A DNA stretch of 64,000 nucleotides from an uncultured Eubacteriales bacterium (lineage in GTDB: Bacteria; Bacillota; Clostridia; Monoglobales; Monoglobaceae): assembly GCA_900545865.1 (NCBI GenBank), contig URAN01000005.1, positions 1 through 64,000 of the forward strand, written 5' to 3'. The position numbers and the translations under genes are program-made. The notes beneath the pieces were generated by a model, which was not told the DNA's origin, did no database searches, and worked only from the letters and a program-made list of their open reading frames with translations. Below are positions 16,478-24,140 of the stretch, piece by piece; the stretch's first letter is position 1; every line of letters begins with the position of its first letter.

Positions 16478-17620
16478 ATGCATTTCAGAACATTGGTAAC
16501 AGTGAATATACCGGAGGTTGAACCGGATATAAAAACAGATCAGGAAATACAAGAAAGTATAAAAAACATAGAAATAGCTATGGAAAGATGCGACAAAGGC
16601 AACATCGGACAAAGCGTCATGAAAAAATTATGCTTAAGCAGATACAAAGGTATTAGCAATACATTTGCAAGAGAGATTTATAATGCGGTAGATGAACTTT
16701 TGGAACCGTACTGCGAATCTACGGAAAACCCGGACTATCTGGAATTTGAAGATCATACGGACGAGTTGAAAGATGAGTACGAAAATAAGAGCGTTGATTG
16801 TATAAAGCTGCCGGACGGCAGAATTGTCAGCATTCATAACAGTATTGTTTGTGGTAAATATACTGTTCATAACGGGCTGGTATACCAAAAACGATTTGGA
16901 CAGCTTAAAAACGAAAAACGCTCAAAATCAGCTAAGAAAATGACAGTATTGCCAAACTATCCGTATAAAAAGCTGTATAAAAGCTTTGAGGATTTTGCTG
17001 AACTGGAAAGATACATGGACTATAACGACGAGTATGAAGGTTATGGGTATGTATATAACCCCGATGCGTTTTATGATTGGTACTGCATTGGCGGACGCTG
17101 GCCCAAAATGTTTCTTGTCAAAGAGGAATGTACAGACTTCACTATCGGCGACCGTGATTATCCCGATGATTATTATGAAGCTCCACAGGGATATCGTTGG
17201 GTTTCAGCGGCACGAAAAAAAGATATTCAATGGAAAGAGATACGCCGGTGCATCTTTAATGAGGCAATCCGGAAATACAAAGAATATAAGAAAATCTTTG
17301 AAACCGGAATCATTCCGGAAGAACACTATTGCAGAATCACAGAAAACGGCGTCAGTGCTTATGGGCAGTTATTATACAGTAAGGGCGAAACATTATCGGA
17401 ATATTTAACCAAAGAAGGCATAAAAGATATGTGCAAACACATATTTTCACAGTATGCTCATGCCTATTTGCAGGATGGAATTTATCATTCTTATGATGAA
17501 TGTACGGTAGACAATGAAACCGGCAAGAGTTCTTTTGAGGAATGGCGTAATATGCTTGATGAGTTCTATAATTCTTTGGATGACAACGCTGTATTGGTCA
17601 GTGTAGACTGTCACTTTTAA
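16478..17620 (+). CDS. Conserved mobile-element protein with a WYxIGGRW motif
   Basis: A 380-residue cytosolic protein. Residues about 185-220 carry NPDAFYDWYCIGGRWPK, a motif I know from uncharacterised phage and plasmid proteins (N-P-x-A-x-x-D-W-Y-x-I-G-G-R-W). The flanks are rich in Tyr, Asp and Lys. No catalytic residues are assignable. It starts 30 bp after the hairpin behind the VWA gene and is followed after 14 bp by another unknown, so it belongs to the MoxR/VWA block. Confidence 0.6.
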   Translation: MHFRTLVTVNIPEVEPDIKTDQEIQESIKNIEIAMERCDKGNIGQSVMKKLCLSRYKGISNTFAREIYNAVDELLEPYCESTENPDYLEFEDHTDELKDEYENKSVDCIKLPDGRIVSIHNSIVCGKYTVHNGLVYQKRFGQLKNEKRSKSAKKMTVLPNYPYKKLYKSFEDFAELERYMDYNDEYEGYGYVYNPDAFYDWYCIGGRWPKMFLVKEECTDFTIGDRDYPDDYYEAPQGYRWVSAARKKDIQWKEIRRCIFNEAIRKYKEYKKIFETGIIPEEHYCRITENGVSAYGQLLYSKGETLSEYLTKEGIKDMCKHIFSQYAHAYLQDGIYHSYDECTVDNETGKSSFEEWRNMLDEFYNSLDDNAVLVSVDCHF

Positions 17621-17634
17621 GGGGGGACATTATT

Positions 17635-18525
17635 ATGAAATTAACAAAAAGAAATAAACCTTTTAAATATGATGGTAAAACTTATTATATCGGCGAAGAA
17701 ATTGTGGCTTTAAATAACAGTGAGTATTCCGGATTGTTCGGCAGAATTGTTGAAATCAGAGATGGCGCAGACAAGGTAACCGATAATAAAACTCCTGATA
17801 TTTATTGTGAATTTGATCCGCCGCTGTGTCCAAAAGATATTGAAGAACTGGAAAAAAGGTTTTCGGATTTGTATAAGGCACCTAAAAAGCTTGTCGATAT
17901 TACATTGGATAGCGTTATTATGGCTCCTGACATGATAAAAAGTCTCACAGAAAAGACTGACGGACGCAAAATCACAATTTATTCTCTTGAAGAGGATTGG
18001 GCATACGATGATGATTACGGTCATACAACTGAGATATTTTTTGATTATATGCTTGCAAAGAAAAGGCTTTGTGAAAAAATCAAAAATGAAAAAGAGGACG
18101 GCAGTGTTGAGCGTTGGCTTGATGATGACGAACTCATTGAGGACTATGGCAATGATTATTATGAAGCCTATCTTGACGGATACTATTCTTCAAGTCATTA
18201 TCTTGTCGATATCACATCTCATAGTGTGTCGGTAAATAATTCTGTTGTTTCAGACTTTGCCAATGCCTATATTAATAATTCAAGAGTTGAGGATTTTGTA
18301 TCCCAAATTGAACAGTGGGATGAAGTTGAAAAAATGACAGACAAGCAGTACAATGCCATGATAACCGATAAGGATCTGCCCGATCGTATCCGGACTGCAC
18401 TCAGTAAAAATGATACATACTGGGAGGCCTATTGGCAAAGCATATCTGAACTGGCATTCAGAATGGTTGAGGAATACTCAAAAAAACAATTTAGCGAGGA
18501 GAATAAAAACAATGCAATTTCATGA
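17635..18525 (+). CDS. Hypothetical acidic protein (296 aa)
   Basis: No family recognised. The N-terminus (KYDGKTYYIGEEIVALNNSE, then GLFGRIVEIRDG) looks like a small beta-barrel or SH3-like unit. The rest is Asp/Glu/Tyr-rich and helical, with EDYGNDYYEAYLDGYY. GGGGGG lies before the ATG. The last 14 bp overlap the start of the next small gene. The strong acidic bias could be DNA mimicry, but this is speculation. Confidence 0.55.
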   Translation: MKLTKRNKPFKYDGKTYYIGEEIVALNNSEYSGLFGRIVEIRDGADKVTDNKTPDIYCEFDPPLCPKDIEELEKRFSDLYKAPKKLVDITLDSVIMAPDMIKSLTEKTDGRKITIYSLEEDWAYDDDYGHTTEIFFDYMLAKKRLCEKIKNEKEDGSVERWLDDDELIEDYGNDYYEAYLDGYYSSSHYLVDITSHSVSVNNSVVSDFANAYINNSRVEDFVSQIEQWDEVEKMTDKQYNAMITDKDLPDRIRTALSKNDTYWEAYWQSISELAFRMVEEYSKKQFSEENKNNAIS

Positions 18526-18655
18526 AACCGTATACGGAAAAAGATTTTTTGAAGTTCAATTACCTAAGCTTACAGCTGCCATTAACAGACTTGCTGAAGC
18601 AATTGAACATCAAAACCAACAAGATGAAAATTCAAGTAAGGAGAATGAAAAATGA
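18512..18655 (+). CDS. Small helical protein (47 aa)
   Basis: Starts at ATG 18512, with GAGGAG upstream inside the previous gene. Encodes MQFHETVYGKRFFEVQLPKL, then an amphipathic helix (TAAINRLAEAIEHQNQQDE). Overlaps both neighbours (14 bp and 4 bp), which argues for real, coupled translation. Probably an accessory subunit of a neighbouring protein. Confidence 0.55.
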   Translation: MQFHETVYGKRFFEVQLPKLTAAINRLAEAIEHQNQQDENSSKENEK

Positions 18656-19155
18656 TTTATGAACATCTGCAATGTATCGGCGGATTTATTATTCTGACCG
18701 GATACATAAAACAAATCAGAGATATTTACGCTGGAGCTTCCTGTTTAGGATTGAGTCTTAAAGCTTACTCTACAGTGTTAATAGGCGTTTTCCTTATGGA
18801 GTTCAATGCATTAAATATCTTATTGAAAGGCTACGGCTCTGCTTTCTTTGTTACCAACACAATCACTTGTGTAATAATATCTCATCTGATATTGTTGATT
18901 TGGGCGCGGCAGAGTGCAGAAAAAAAGCAAAGAACTATCATAAAAGACGCTTTCTTTGTTTCAGTATACGATAATGACAGTGTTATTTTAACACCTTGCA
19001 AAGTTAATCTGAATACAAAAGAGATCAGCGACATTGTCAGCGCACCTTATGTTATTACCGAAACATTGACCTCCGAATGCGTTATAATCGGAGAAAATGA
19101 ATTTCCGGCTGAAGAAGCGGAATCCAGGCAGAACCAAGATAGTTTTTGGTACTAA
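18652..19155 (+). CDS. Three-TM PQ-loop-like membrane protein with a C-terminal domain
   Basis: A 167-residue protein. Three hydrophobic segments (about 7-20, 36-60, 65-85) have the spacing of half-transporters of the SemiSWEET/PQ-loop kind: TGYIKQIRDIY, then GLSLKAYSTVLIG. The Pro of the PQ signature is replaced by Lys (KQ). A soluble tail of about 75 residues follows (FFVSVYDNDSVILTPCKVNL), which SemiSWEETs lack. Transport is not established. It overlaps the preceding small gene by 4 bp. Confidence 0.5.
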   Translation: MIYEHLQCIGGFIILTGYIKQIRDIYAGASCLGLSLKAYSTVLIGVFLMEFNALNILLKGYGSAFFVTNTITCVIISHLILLIWARQSAEKKQRTIIKDAFFVSVYDNDSVILTPCKVNLNTKEISDIVSAPYVITETLTSECVIIGENEFPAEEAESRQNQDSFWY

Positions 19156-19168
19156 GGGGGTATAAATT

Positions 19169-20089
19169 ATGCCCGACAGGAAACTTACAAGCATTGTTTC
19201 ATACCCTGAGAGAGGCATCGGCGGAAATAACCGTTATCGGGGAAATTGTTTCCCGAAGCTTATTGAGGATTTAATATCCTTTTTTAAGCCAAGCGAAATA
19301 TGCGATTATATGTGCGGAAGCGGAACAACAAAAGCTGCTGCCGATAATTGCAAAATCAAAAGCAACATTTATGATTTGCACAGCGGTTTTGACATTTTAA
19401 GCTGCGATATTCCCGAACGTCCGGAGTTTGTTTTCTGGCATCCGCCATACTGGGATATTATTGTGTATTCCGATGTTATGTATAAAGCGTCAGATGTTAT
19501 GAGTAAATTCGGATATGATCCGATTAAGCATGACCTTTCACGCATACAAGACTGGAATAAATTTGTTGAAGTTATGAATTATGCAATGATGAAACAGTAT
19601 AACGCCTTGCAAAAAGGCGGACGAATGGCAGTTCTTATGGGCGATATAAAAAAGAAAGGCAAACTTTATAGTATGATTTCCGAAATTATAAAGCCCGGAA
19701 CACTCGAAAACATTATCATTAAGGCACAGCACAACTGCTTTTCGGATAATATAAGCTACAGCGGACATTTTATCCCTATTCTGCACGAATATGTGATGAT
19801 TGTGCGCAAGGACAATCCACTCATATTTCCGATACTGTTTAGTAAAAAACAAAATTCGGATATACGGGATATGCCCGGTGCTACATGGCGCGATGTTGTA
19901 GCGGCAGTTCTTGAAGAAAAAACTGAATCCGTACCGCTGTCATATTTGTATGAGCAGCTTGCAGAACACAAAAAGGCAAAACAAAATAAATGGTGGAAAG
20001 AAAAAATCCGCCAGACATTGCAGTATAATCCTGCTTATTTCGTTCATACCGAGCGTGGTATGTGGAAATTAAGCAGAACAACTGCATAG
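19169..20089 (+). CDS. DNA adenine/cytosine-N4 methyltransferase with C-terminal winged helix
   Basis: A 306-residue protein. Motif order is an N-terminal motif X-like region (NRYRGNCFPKLI), motif I DYMCGSGTT (46-54) for AdoMet binding, and motif IV HPPYW (91-95), a variant of D/N/S-PPY/W, so it probably methylates an exocyclic amino group in DNA. The last 70 residues (TWRDVVAAVLEEKTESVPLS ... MWKLS) look like a HARE-HTH-type winged helix that could read DNA. No restriction enzyme is adjacent, so it is a solitary methylase, perhaps for self-protection or regulation of the element. RBS GGGGG before ATG; terminator downstream. Confidence 0.75.
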   Translation: MPDRKLTSIVSYPERGIGGNNRYRGNCFPKLIEDLISFFKPSEICDYMCGSGTTKAAADNCKIKSNIYDLHSGFDILSCDIPERPEFVFWHPPYWDIIVYSDVMYKASDVMSKFGYDPIKHDLSRIQDWNKFVEVMNYAMMKQYNALQKGGRMAVLMGDIKKKGKLYSMISEIIKPGTLENIIIKAQHNCFSDNISYSGHFIPILHEYVMIVRKDNPLIFPILFSKKQNSDIRDMPGATWRDVVAAVLEEKTESVPLSYLYEQLAEHKKAKQNKWWKEKIRQTLQYNPAYFVHTERGMWKLSRTTA

Positions 20090-20099
20090 TTCAACCTAA

Positions 20100-20129
20100 A
20101 AGGGTGTTGCTTCGGCAGCACCCTTTTTT
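20100..20129 (+). terminator. Intrinsic terminator after the methyltransferase
   Basis: GGGTGTTGC, TTCG loop, GCAGCACCC, then TTTTTT. Confidence 0.93.
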
Positions 20130-20156
20130 AACGTGCAAATTCAGGAGGTGTAATTA

Positions 20157-20234
20157 ATGAGTGCATTACTATCGTTTATTATCGGTCTGATACTCGGCGG
20201 AGTGATCGGCTTTTTTGCGATGTGTTTATTTTAA
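20157..20234 (+). CDS. DUF3789-like single-TM microprotein (25 aa)
   Basis: AGGAGG at 20143-20148, ATG 20157, TAA 20232-20234. It encodes a single hydrophobic glycine-zipper helix (LLSFIIGLILGGVIGFFAMC). This matches my memory of DUF3789 proteins, short membrane peptides common on Clostridia conjugative and phage-like elements, of unknown role. It lies between the methylase terminator and the iteron array. Confidence 0.6.
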   Translation: MSALLSFIIGLILGGVIGFFAMCLF

Positions 20235-20276
20235 ATAAAACATAAGTGAATATTTTATAGTGAATACACATATAAT

Positions 20277-20368
20277 AAAATCACGCCGAATGGAATTTTA
20301 AAATCTGACCGAATGAAAATACATAATCTGTACGAATGGTATTGCAAAATCAAACCGAATGTGTTATA
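20277..20368 (+). repeat. Four tandem 23-bp iterons
   Basis: Units at 20277, 20300, 20323 and 20346. Consensus AAAATC-NNN-CCGAATG-N7; CCGAATG occurs at 20286, 20309, (ACGAATG) 20332 and 20355, exactly 23 bp apart. The last two units overlap the promoter of the next gene. Such arrays bind an initiator or repressor. No fifth unit is found upstream. Confidence 0.85.
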
Positions 20369-20370
20369 AT
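20342..20370 (+). promoter_or_regulatory. Promoter of the DUF4143 ATPase, overlapped by iterons
   Basis: TTGCAA 20342-20347 and TATAAT 20365-20370, spacer 17; iterons 3 and 4 cover -35 to -10. Confidence 0.75.
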
Positions 20371-20395
20371 ATACTTTACAAGGAGGCGATTTCGG

Positions 20396-21673
20396 TTGAA
20401 AAAGGAATTATATAAACCGCGTATAATTGATAAACAAATAGAAACGTATCTTAACGCTTTCGGTGCTATATGTGTGGAAGGCCCAAAATGGTGCGGAAAA
20501 ACATGGACTTCTTCTTACCATTCCAAAAGTGAAATTTACATCGGAGATCCAAAGGGCAACTTTCAGAACAGGCAATTGGCAGAACTATCGCCGGAACTGG
20601 TTTTAGACGGTGAAACTCCGAGAATGATTGATGAATGGCAGGAGTGTCCTCCTCTTTGGGATGCAGTCAGAAGCAAGGTTGATGAACGCGGTAGTAAAGG
20701 AAACTTTATTTTAACCGGTTCATCTACTCCAAAAAGAAAAGGAATATTGCATAGCGGCGCAGGCAGAATAGCCAGACTCAGAATGCGGCCGATGTCACTT
20801 TTTGAATCCGGCAATTCAAGCGGAAGTGTTTCACTTGAAGAATTGTGCGAAGGAAATATGAAACCTGCAATGACGGGCGAAGTCGAACTCAAAAATCTGG
20901 CAGAGTATATTGTCCGCGGAGGTTGGCCGGGAAATCTGGATATCCCTATTGAGCAGGCAATGCTGCTGCCGGCAGAATATCTGAATGCTGTTATTGAAGA
21001 TGATGCTTTTCGCGTAGATGAAATTAAACGTGATAAAGCAAAAATGCGGCTTTTGCTGCGCTCGCTTGCACGAAATGAAAGCACGACGGCAACGAACAAA
21101 ACACTAAAGAATGACATAAAGGAAATTGATGATAATGACATAGATACGGATACTGTCGCTTCATACCTTGATTTATTTAACAGGCTGTTCCTTTTGGATA
21201 ATCAAGAGCCATTCTCCGCTCATATACGCTCCTCTGTCAGAGTAAAACAGGCTGAAAAAAGGCATCTTTCTGATCCGTCACTTGCATGTGCATTGTTAAA
21301 AGTGACGCCGGCACATCTCATAAATGACCTTAATACATTCGGTTTTTTATTTGAGGCGCTGTGTGAAAGGGATATGAAGATATACGCGGAATCATTTGGC
21401 GGGAAGCTGTATCATTATCAGGACTATGCTGGAAAGGAAATTGACGCTGTTGTTGAACTGCCGGACGGCCGTTGGTCGGCTTTTGAGATAAAGCTCGGAG
21501 CAAACCAAATAGAAAGCGCTGCCCATGAGCTTGTTGCTCTCAGCGACGCTATTGCAAAGGAAAAAGACGGTATACCACCCTCTGTTTTGTGCGTGATTTG
21601 CGGTATGTCAAATGCCGCATACAGGCGCGAGGACGGTGTATTTGTGGTGCCGATTACCGCACTGAAAAATTAA
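20396..21673 (+). CDS. AAA_14 ATPase with DUF4143 domain
   Basis: A 425-residue P-loop protein. AAA_14 domain with Walker A GPKWCGKT (29-36), Walker B-like RMIDEWQ and sensor ILTGSST; DUF4143 in the C-terminal half, ending in a nuclease-like core (EIDAVVELPDG, FEIKLG). The family is widespread on mobile elements and may have roles in conflict; no activity is proven. I start at TTG 20396, which follows AAGGAGG at 8 nt. The longer in-frame ATG at 20336 lies upstream of the -10 box and cannot be used from this promoter. Control by the iterons in front is likely. Confidence 0.85.
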   Translation: MKKELYKPRIIDKQIETYLNAFGAICVEGPKWCGKTWTSSYHSKSEIYIGDPKGNFQNRQLAELSPELVLDGETPRMIDEWQECPPLWDAVRSKVDERGSKGNFILTGSSTPKRKGILHSGAGRIARLRMRPMSLFESGNSSGSVSLEELCEGNMKPAMTGEVELKNLAEYIVRGGWPGNLDIPIEQAMLLPAEYLNAVIEDDAFRVDEIKRDKAKMRLLLRSLARNESTTATNKTLKNDIKEIDDNDIDTDTVASYLDLFNRLFLLDNQEPFSAHIRSSVRVKQAEKRHLSDPSLACALLKVTPAHLINDLNTFGFLFEALCERDMKIYAESFGGKLYHYQDYAGKEIDAVVELPDGRWSAFEIKLGANQIESAAHELVALSDAIAKEKDGIPPSVLCVICGMSNAAYRREDGVFVVPITALKN

Positions 21674-21707
21674 AATTCATTTTTATGCTCTATTCTTTGA
21701 AAATGGA

Positions 21708-21736
21708 TTGACTATTTGAGAAAAATCTGATATAAT
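21708..21736 (+). promoter_or_regulatory. Sigma-A promoter of repeated leader, copy C
   Basis: TTGACT 21708-21713, TATAAT 21731-21736, spacer 17; the conserved block starts 6 nt later. Confidence 0.88.
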
Positions 21737-21742
21737 AACTGT

Positions 21743-21833
21743 ATAAGTTTCAAGGTTTCTAAAGAGAAATCAAAGTATATCAGAGTTTCAAAGTGTCAAA
21801 TAGCGCGCAAATGTGCTATCTGGCACTTTTTTT
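21743..21833 (+). ncRNA. Repeated leader RNA with intrinsic terminator, copy C
   Basis: Begins ATAAGTTTCAAGGTTTC. Hairpin 1 is GGTTTC 21754-21759 with GAAATC 21766-21771. Terminator is GTGTCA ... TGGCAC with inner ATAGCGC/GTGCTAT (21793-21826) and seven Ts. The start-to-terminator distance is 50 nt, against 52 and 51 in A and B. Confidence 0.8.
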
Positions 21834-21946
21834 ATTTCATACCAATTCATTTTGGACAAAAAGCCGACATTCCTTTATGGTTTGCCGGCTTTTGTTATAT
21901 AAATCAAAGGCGGTAAAACCGCAAATCAAAGAAAGGAGCATTTATT
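21834..21946 (+). promoter_or_regulatory. Hairpin-rich 5' region before the recombination operon
   Basis: AAAAGCCG / CGGCTTTT (21859-21893), then GCGGT-AAA-ACCGC (21910-21922), then GAAAGGAGC before the ATG. The last hairpin and ribosome site resemble those before ssb at 10,380-10,402. Confidence 0.55.
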
Positions 21947-23089
21947 ATGATGCAAAAATGTCAGGATGGTTACTATGTAACCTTTAGCAGTCTTCTTTCA
22001 TTAGAGGACTACAACAAAGAACAGGAGGCACACACAAGATGGACCAGATGTCCGGTTAACGCCTTGAAAGTCAACGCGTTGGATAAGGCATCGCCACTGT
22101 ATGTAAATACATCTGCTTTTGCAAGTGAGGTTACATCAGACGCAATCGAGGACACGACAGAAAATTTGGGGCTTGCTATGGAAGTGGACGGCAAAAACTA
22201 TCCTATCCGTGACACAGCCTACAAAAGCCTGCTTGACCGGGCAAAAATCAGCGGTAATTCTCTCGCCAAGCTGGAGCGAAAGGTTCTGGCAAAGGTATTG
22301 AATTCCTGCTATAAGCTGTATTCGGCAGACGCTTTACTGCTTATCCGTGATGAAAAGGTGTCGGCAGTACATTCCGGCGATGCGTCGGATTATTCGATAT
22401 TGCCGATTCCGGAACTGTTGGATGCACTCAAAACAAAGCTGGACGCACGCTTCCCCGGTAACAACTTTGTAACCGGATATGCGGATCATTCCTTTACGAG
22501 TGCCGAATGGACTATGCCGGCACAGAAGGAAGATTTGCTCGGTGCATATGCGAAAGTGCTTGCTGCGCAAGGCAAAGGCACATTTGCTTCAAAAATCGTT
22601 CCGGGAATAAGGTTTATTACCTCTGATACAGGTGTTGCCTCAGCAAAGGTTTCCGCACTGTTGGTCGGCGGACAATATCCAATCCATATCGGAGGCTGCG
22701 TCGCTGTCGATCACAGACACCAATCAAAGATTGCGGACTTTGATGCATCGCTTGACCAGCTTTTCGCACAATTCGGAGATTCGGTTGCAAAGCTTCAAAA
22801 ACTCATGGAAGTAACGCTCAGTTATCCGGTTAACGCAATGACTCGTATCTGCAAAAAGCTCAGTCTGCCCAAAAAGGCGGCAGTCGAGGCAATAAGTATG
22901 TACGAAATGGCGTGCGGAAACGGACCGGCTACGGCTCATGATGTGTTTATGGCTATGCAGGAAATTCCGTTTATTGCAAAAAGCTCAGGTGTTCCCGAAG
23001 GCAAAATGTTGACCATAGAAGAAAATATGGCGCGGGCATTGAGTCTGAGATGGGAAGATTATGATCTTGCAAAGGCGGTGGATTACTAA
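21947..23089 (+). CDS. DUF932-like phage/plasmid protein (tentative)
   Basis: A 380-residue protein heading the recombination operon. It recalls DUF932 phage/plasmid proteins in size and position, with a core LGLAMEVDGKNYPIRDTAYK and GIRFITSDTGVASAKVSALL, but I cannot confirm the family. There is no zinc site or P-loop. Its stop overlaps the exonuclease ATG (TAATG), so the two are coupled. Position suggests a DNA-recombination or annealing role. AAGGAGC precedes two in-frame ATGs; I use the first. Confidence 0.55.
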   Translation: MMQKCQDGYYVTFSSLLSLEDYNKEQEAHTRWTRCPVNALKVNALDKASPLYVNTSAFASEVTSDAIEDTTENLGLAMEVDGKNYPIRDTAYKSLLDRAKISGNSLAKLERKVLAKVLNSCYKLYSADALLLIRDEKVSAVHSGDASDYSILPIPELLDALKTKLDARFPGNNFVTGYADHSFTSAEWTMPAQKEDLLGAYAKVLAAQGKGTFASKIVPGIRFITSDTGVASAKVSALLVGGQYPIHIGGCVAVDHRHQSKIADFDASLDQLFAQFGDSVAKLQKLMEVTLSYPVNAMTRICKKLSLPKKAAVEAISMYEMACGNGPATAHDVFMAMQEIPFIAKSSGVPEGKMLTIEENMARALSLRWEDYDLAKAVDY

Positions 23090-24126
23090 TGTCTGCCCCG
23101 AATATTCTTTGCGATACGGCCGGTATGACCAATGAACGCTGGCTTGAATGCAGAGCGCACGGACCAAAAGGCGATATTGAATACACCATAGGCGGCAGCG
23201 ATGTCGCAGCGGTATTTGGTGTTTCCCCGTGGGTTACGCCGCTGGAACTGTGGATGGTAAAGAAAGGACGCATTAAGAATCCGGCAAAACTTAATGAAAA
23301 TCAGCTTGAAATGGGACATTTTCTGGAACCGATTGCCGCACATTTTTATGAAAAAAAGACCGGCAATAAGGTAACAGACGATACCTATATGTATCAGCAC
23401 GCCGATTTCCCGTATGCATTAGCCGACATTGACAGACGCTTTACGCGTGCAAGCGACAGTGAATCAGGTATTCTCGAATGCAAAAGCTGCACCTATCGTA
23501 AATCTTCTGCTTGGGATGATGGTGCCATTCCGCTTTATTATGAATTACAGCTCAGGTTTTATCTTGCTGTTTTGGATGTTAATATCGGAGCCTTTTCTAC
23601 AATCTGGGGCAATAACCCGGATTCGGATATGGCAATACCGGAGATTGAACGCGACAAAGCAAAAGAAGATATGATTTTTGAGCGCCTTGAAGAATGGAAC
23701 TGGAGTCTCATTCACGACAAACCGCCTACAATGGCAGGTGTTGCTCCCAAATTAGCAATGGAGTCTTTGGCAAAAATATACGGTTCAAGCGTACCGGCGC
23801 TTCCGACCGTCGAATTTCCGTCAAAGTACGAAAAGCCACTTAGAAAAATTATTGATTTGCAGGGAAAAATTTCAGATTGCAAATCGGAAATCAAAAAATA
23901 TGAATCGGAGGTTGAAGCACATTCTGTGCGAATTGCGGAATTAATGAAAAATCATGAACACGGCGTTTTGACAACAACCGCAGACAAGATTTTAATTGAT
24001 TTTGCTACAAAAAAGAGTAAAAGAACCGACACCTCTGCTCTCAAAAGAGATTACCCGACAATTTATGACAGCGTGGTATCCACTTCCGAGAGCAGAAAAC
24101 TTAAAGTATCGGTACAGCTACTTTAA
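23089..24126 (+). CDS. YqaJ-type viral exonuclease
   Basis: Lambda-exonuclease-fold nuclease that resects double-stranded DNA ends for single-strand annealing. A 345-residue protein with the YqaJ start (WLECRAHG, IGGSDVAAVFGVSPW), the metal-binding core DIDRRF then GILECKSC (Asp ... Glu-x-Lys), a conserved LQLRFYLAV helix, and a C-terminal coiled coil (about 245-290). YqaJ enzymes normally pair with an annealing protein; candidates are the genes immediately before it and at 26,780. Overlaps the previous gene by 1 bp. Confidence 0.88.
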   Translation: MSAPNILCDTAGMTNERWLECRAHGPKGDIEYTIGGSDVAAVFGVSPWVTPLELWMVKKGRIKNPAKLNENQLEMGHFLEPIAAHFYEKKTGNKVTDDTYMYQHADFPYALADIDRRFTRASDSESGILECKSCTYRKSSAWDDGAIPLYYELQLRFYLAVLDVNIGAFSTIWGNNPDSDMAIPEIERDKAKEDMIFERLEEWNWSLIHDKPPTMAGVAPKLAMESLAKIYGSSVPALPTVEFPSKYEKPLRKIIDLQGKISDCKSEIKKYESEVEAHSVRIAELMKNHEHGVLTTTADKILIDFATKKSKRTDTSALKRDYPTIYDSVVSTSESRKLKVSVQLL

Positions 24127-24140
24127 CAAAGGAGACAAAA

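Noticed and set aside
20277..20368. CRISPR-like array
   Set aside because: Repeats are only 7-13 conserved bases in 23-bp units without spacers of 30 bp, and no cas genes occur in the window.
20336..20398. Longer ATG start for the DUF4143 ATPase
   Set aside because: It lies upstream of the -10 box and inside iteron 3; the TTG at 20396 has AAGGAGG at the right distance.
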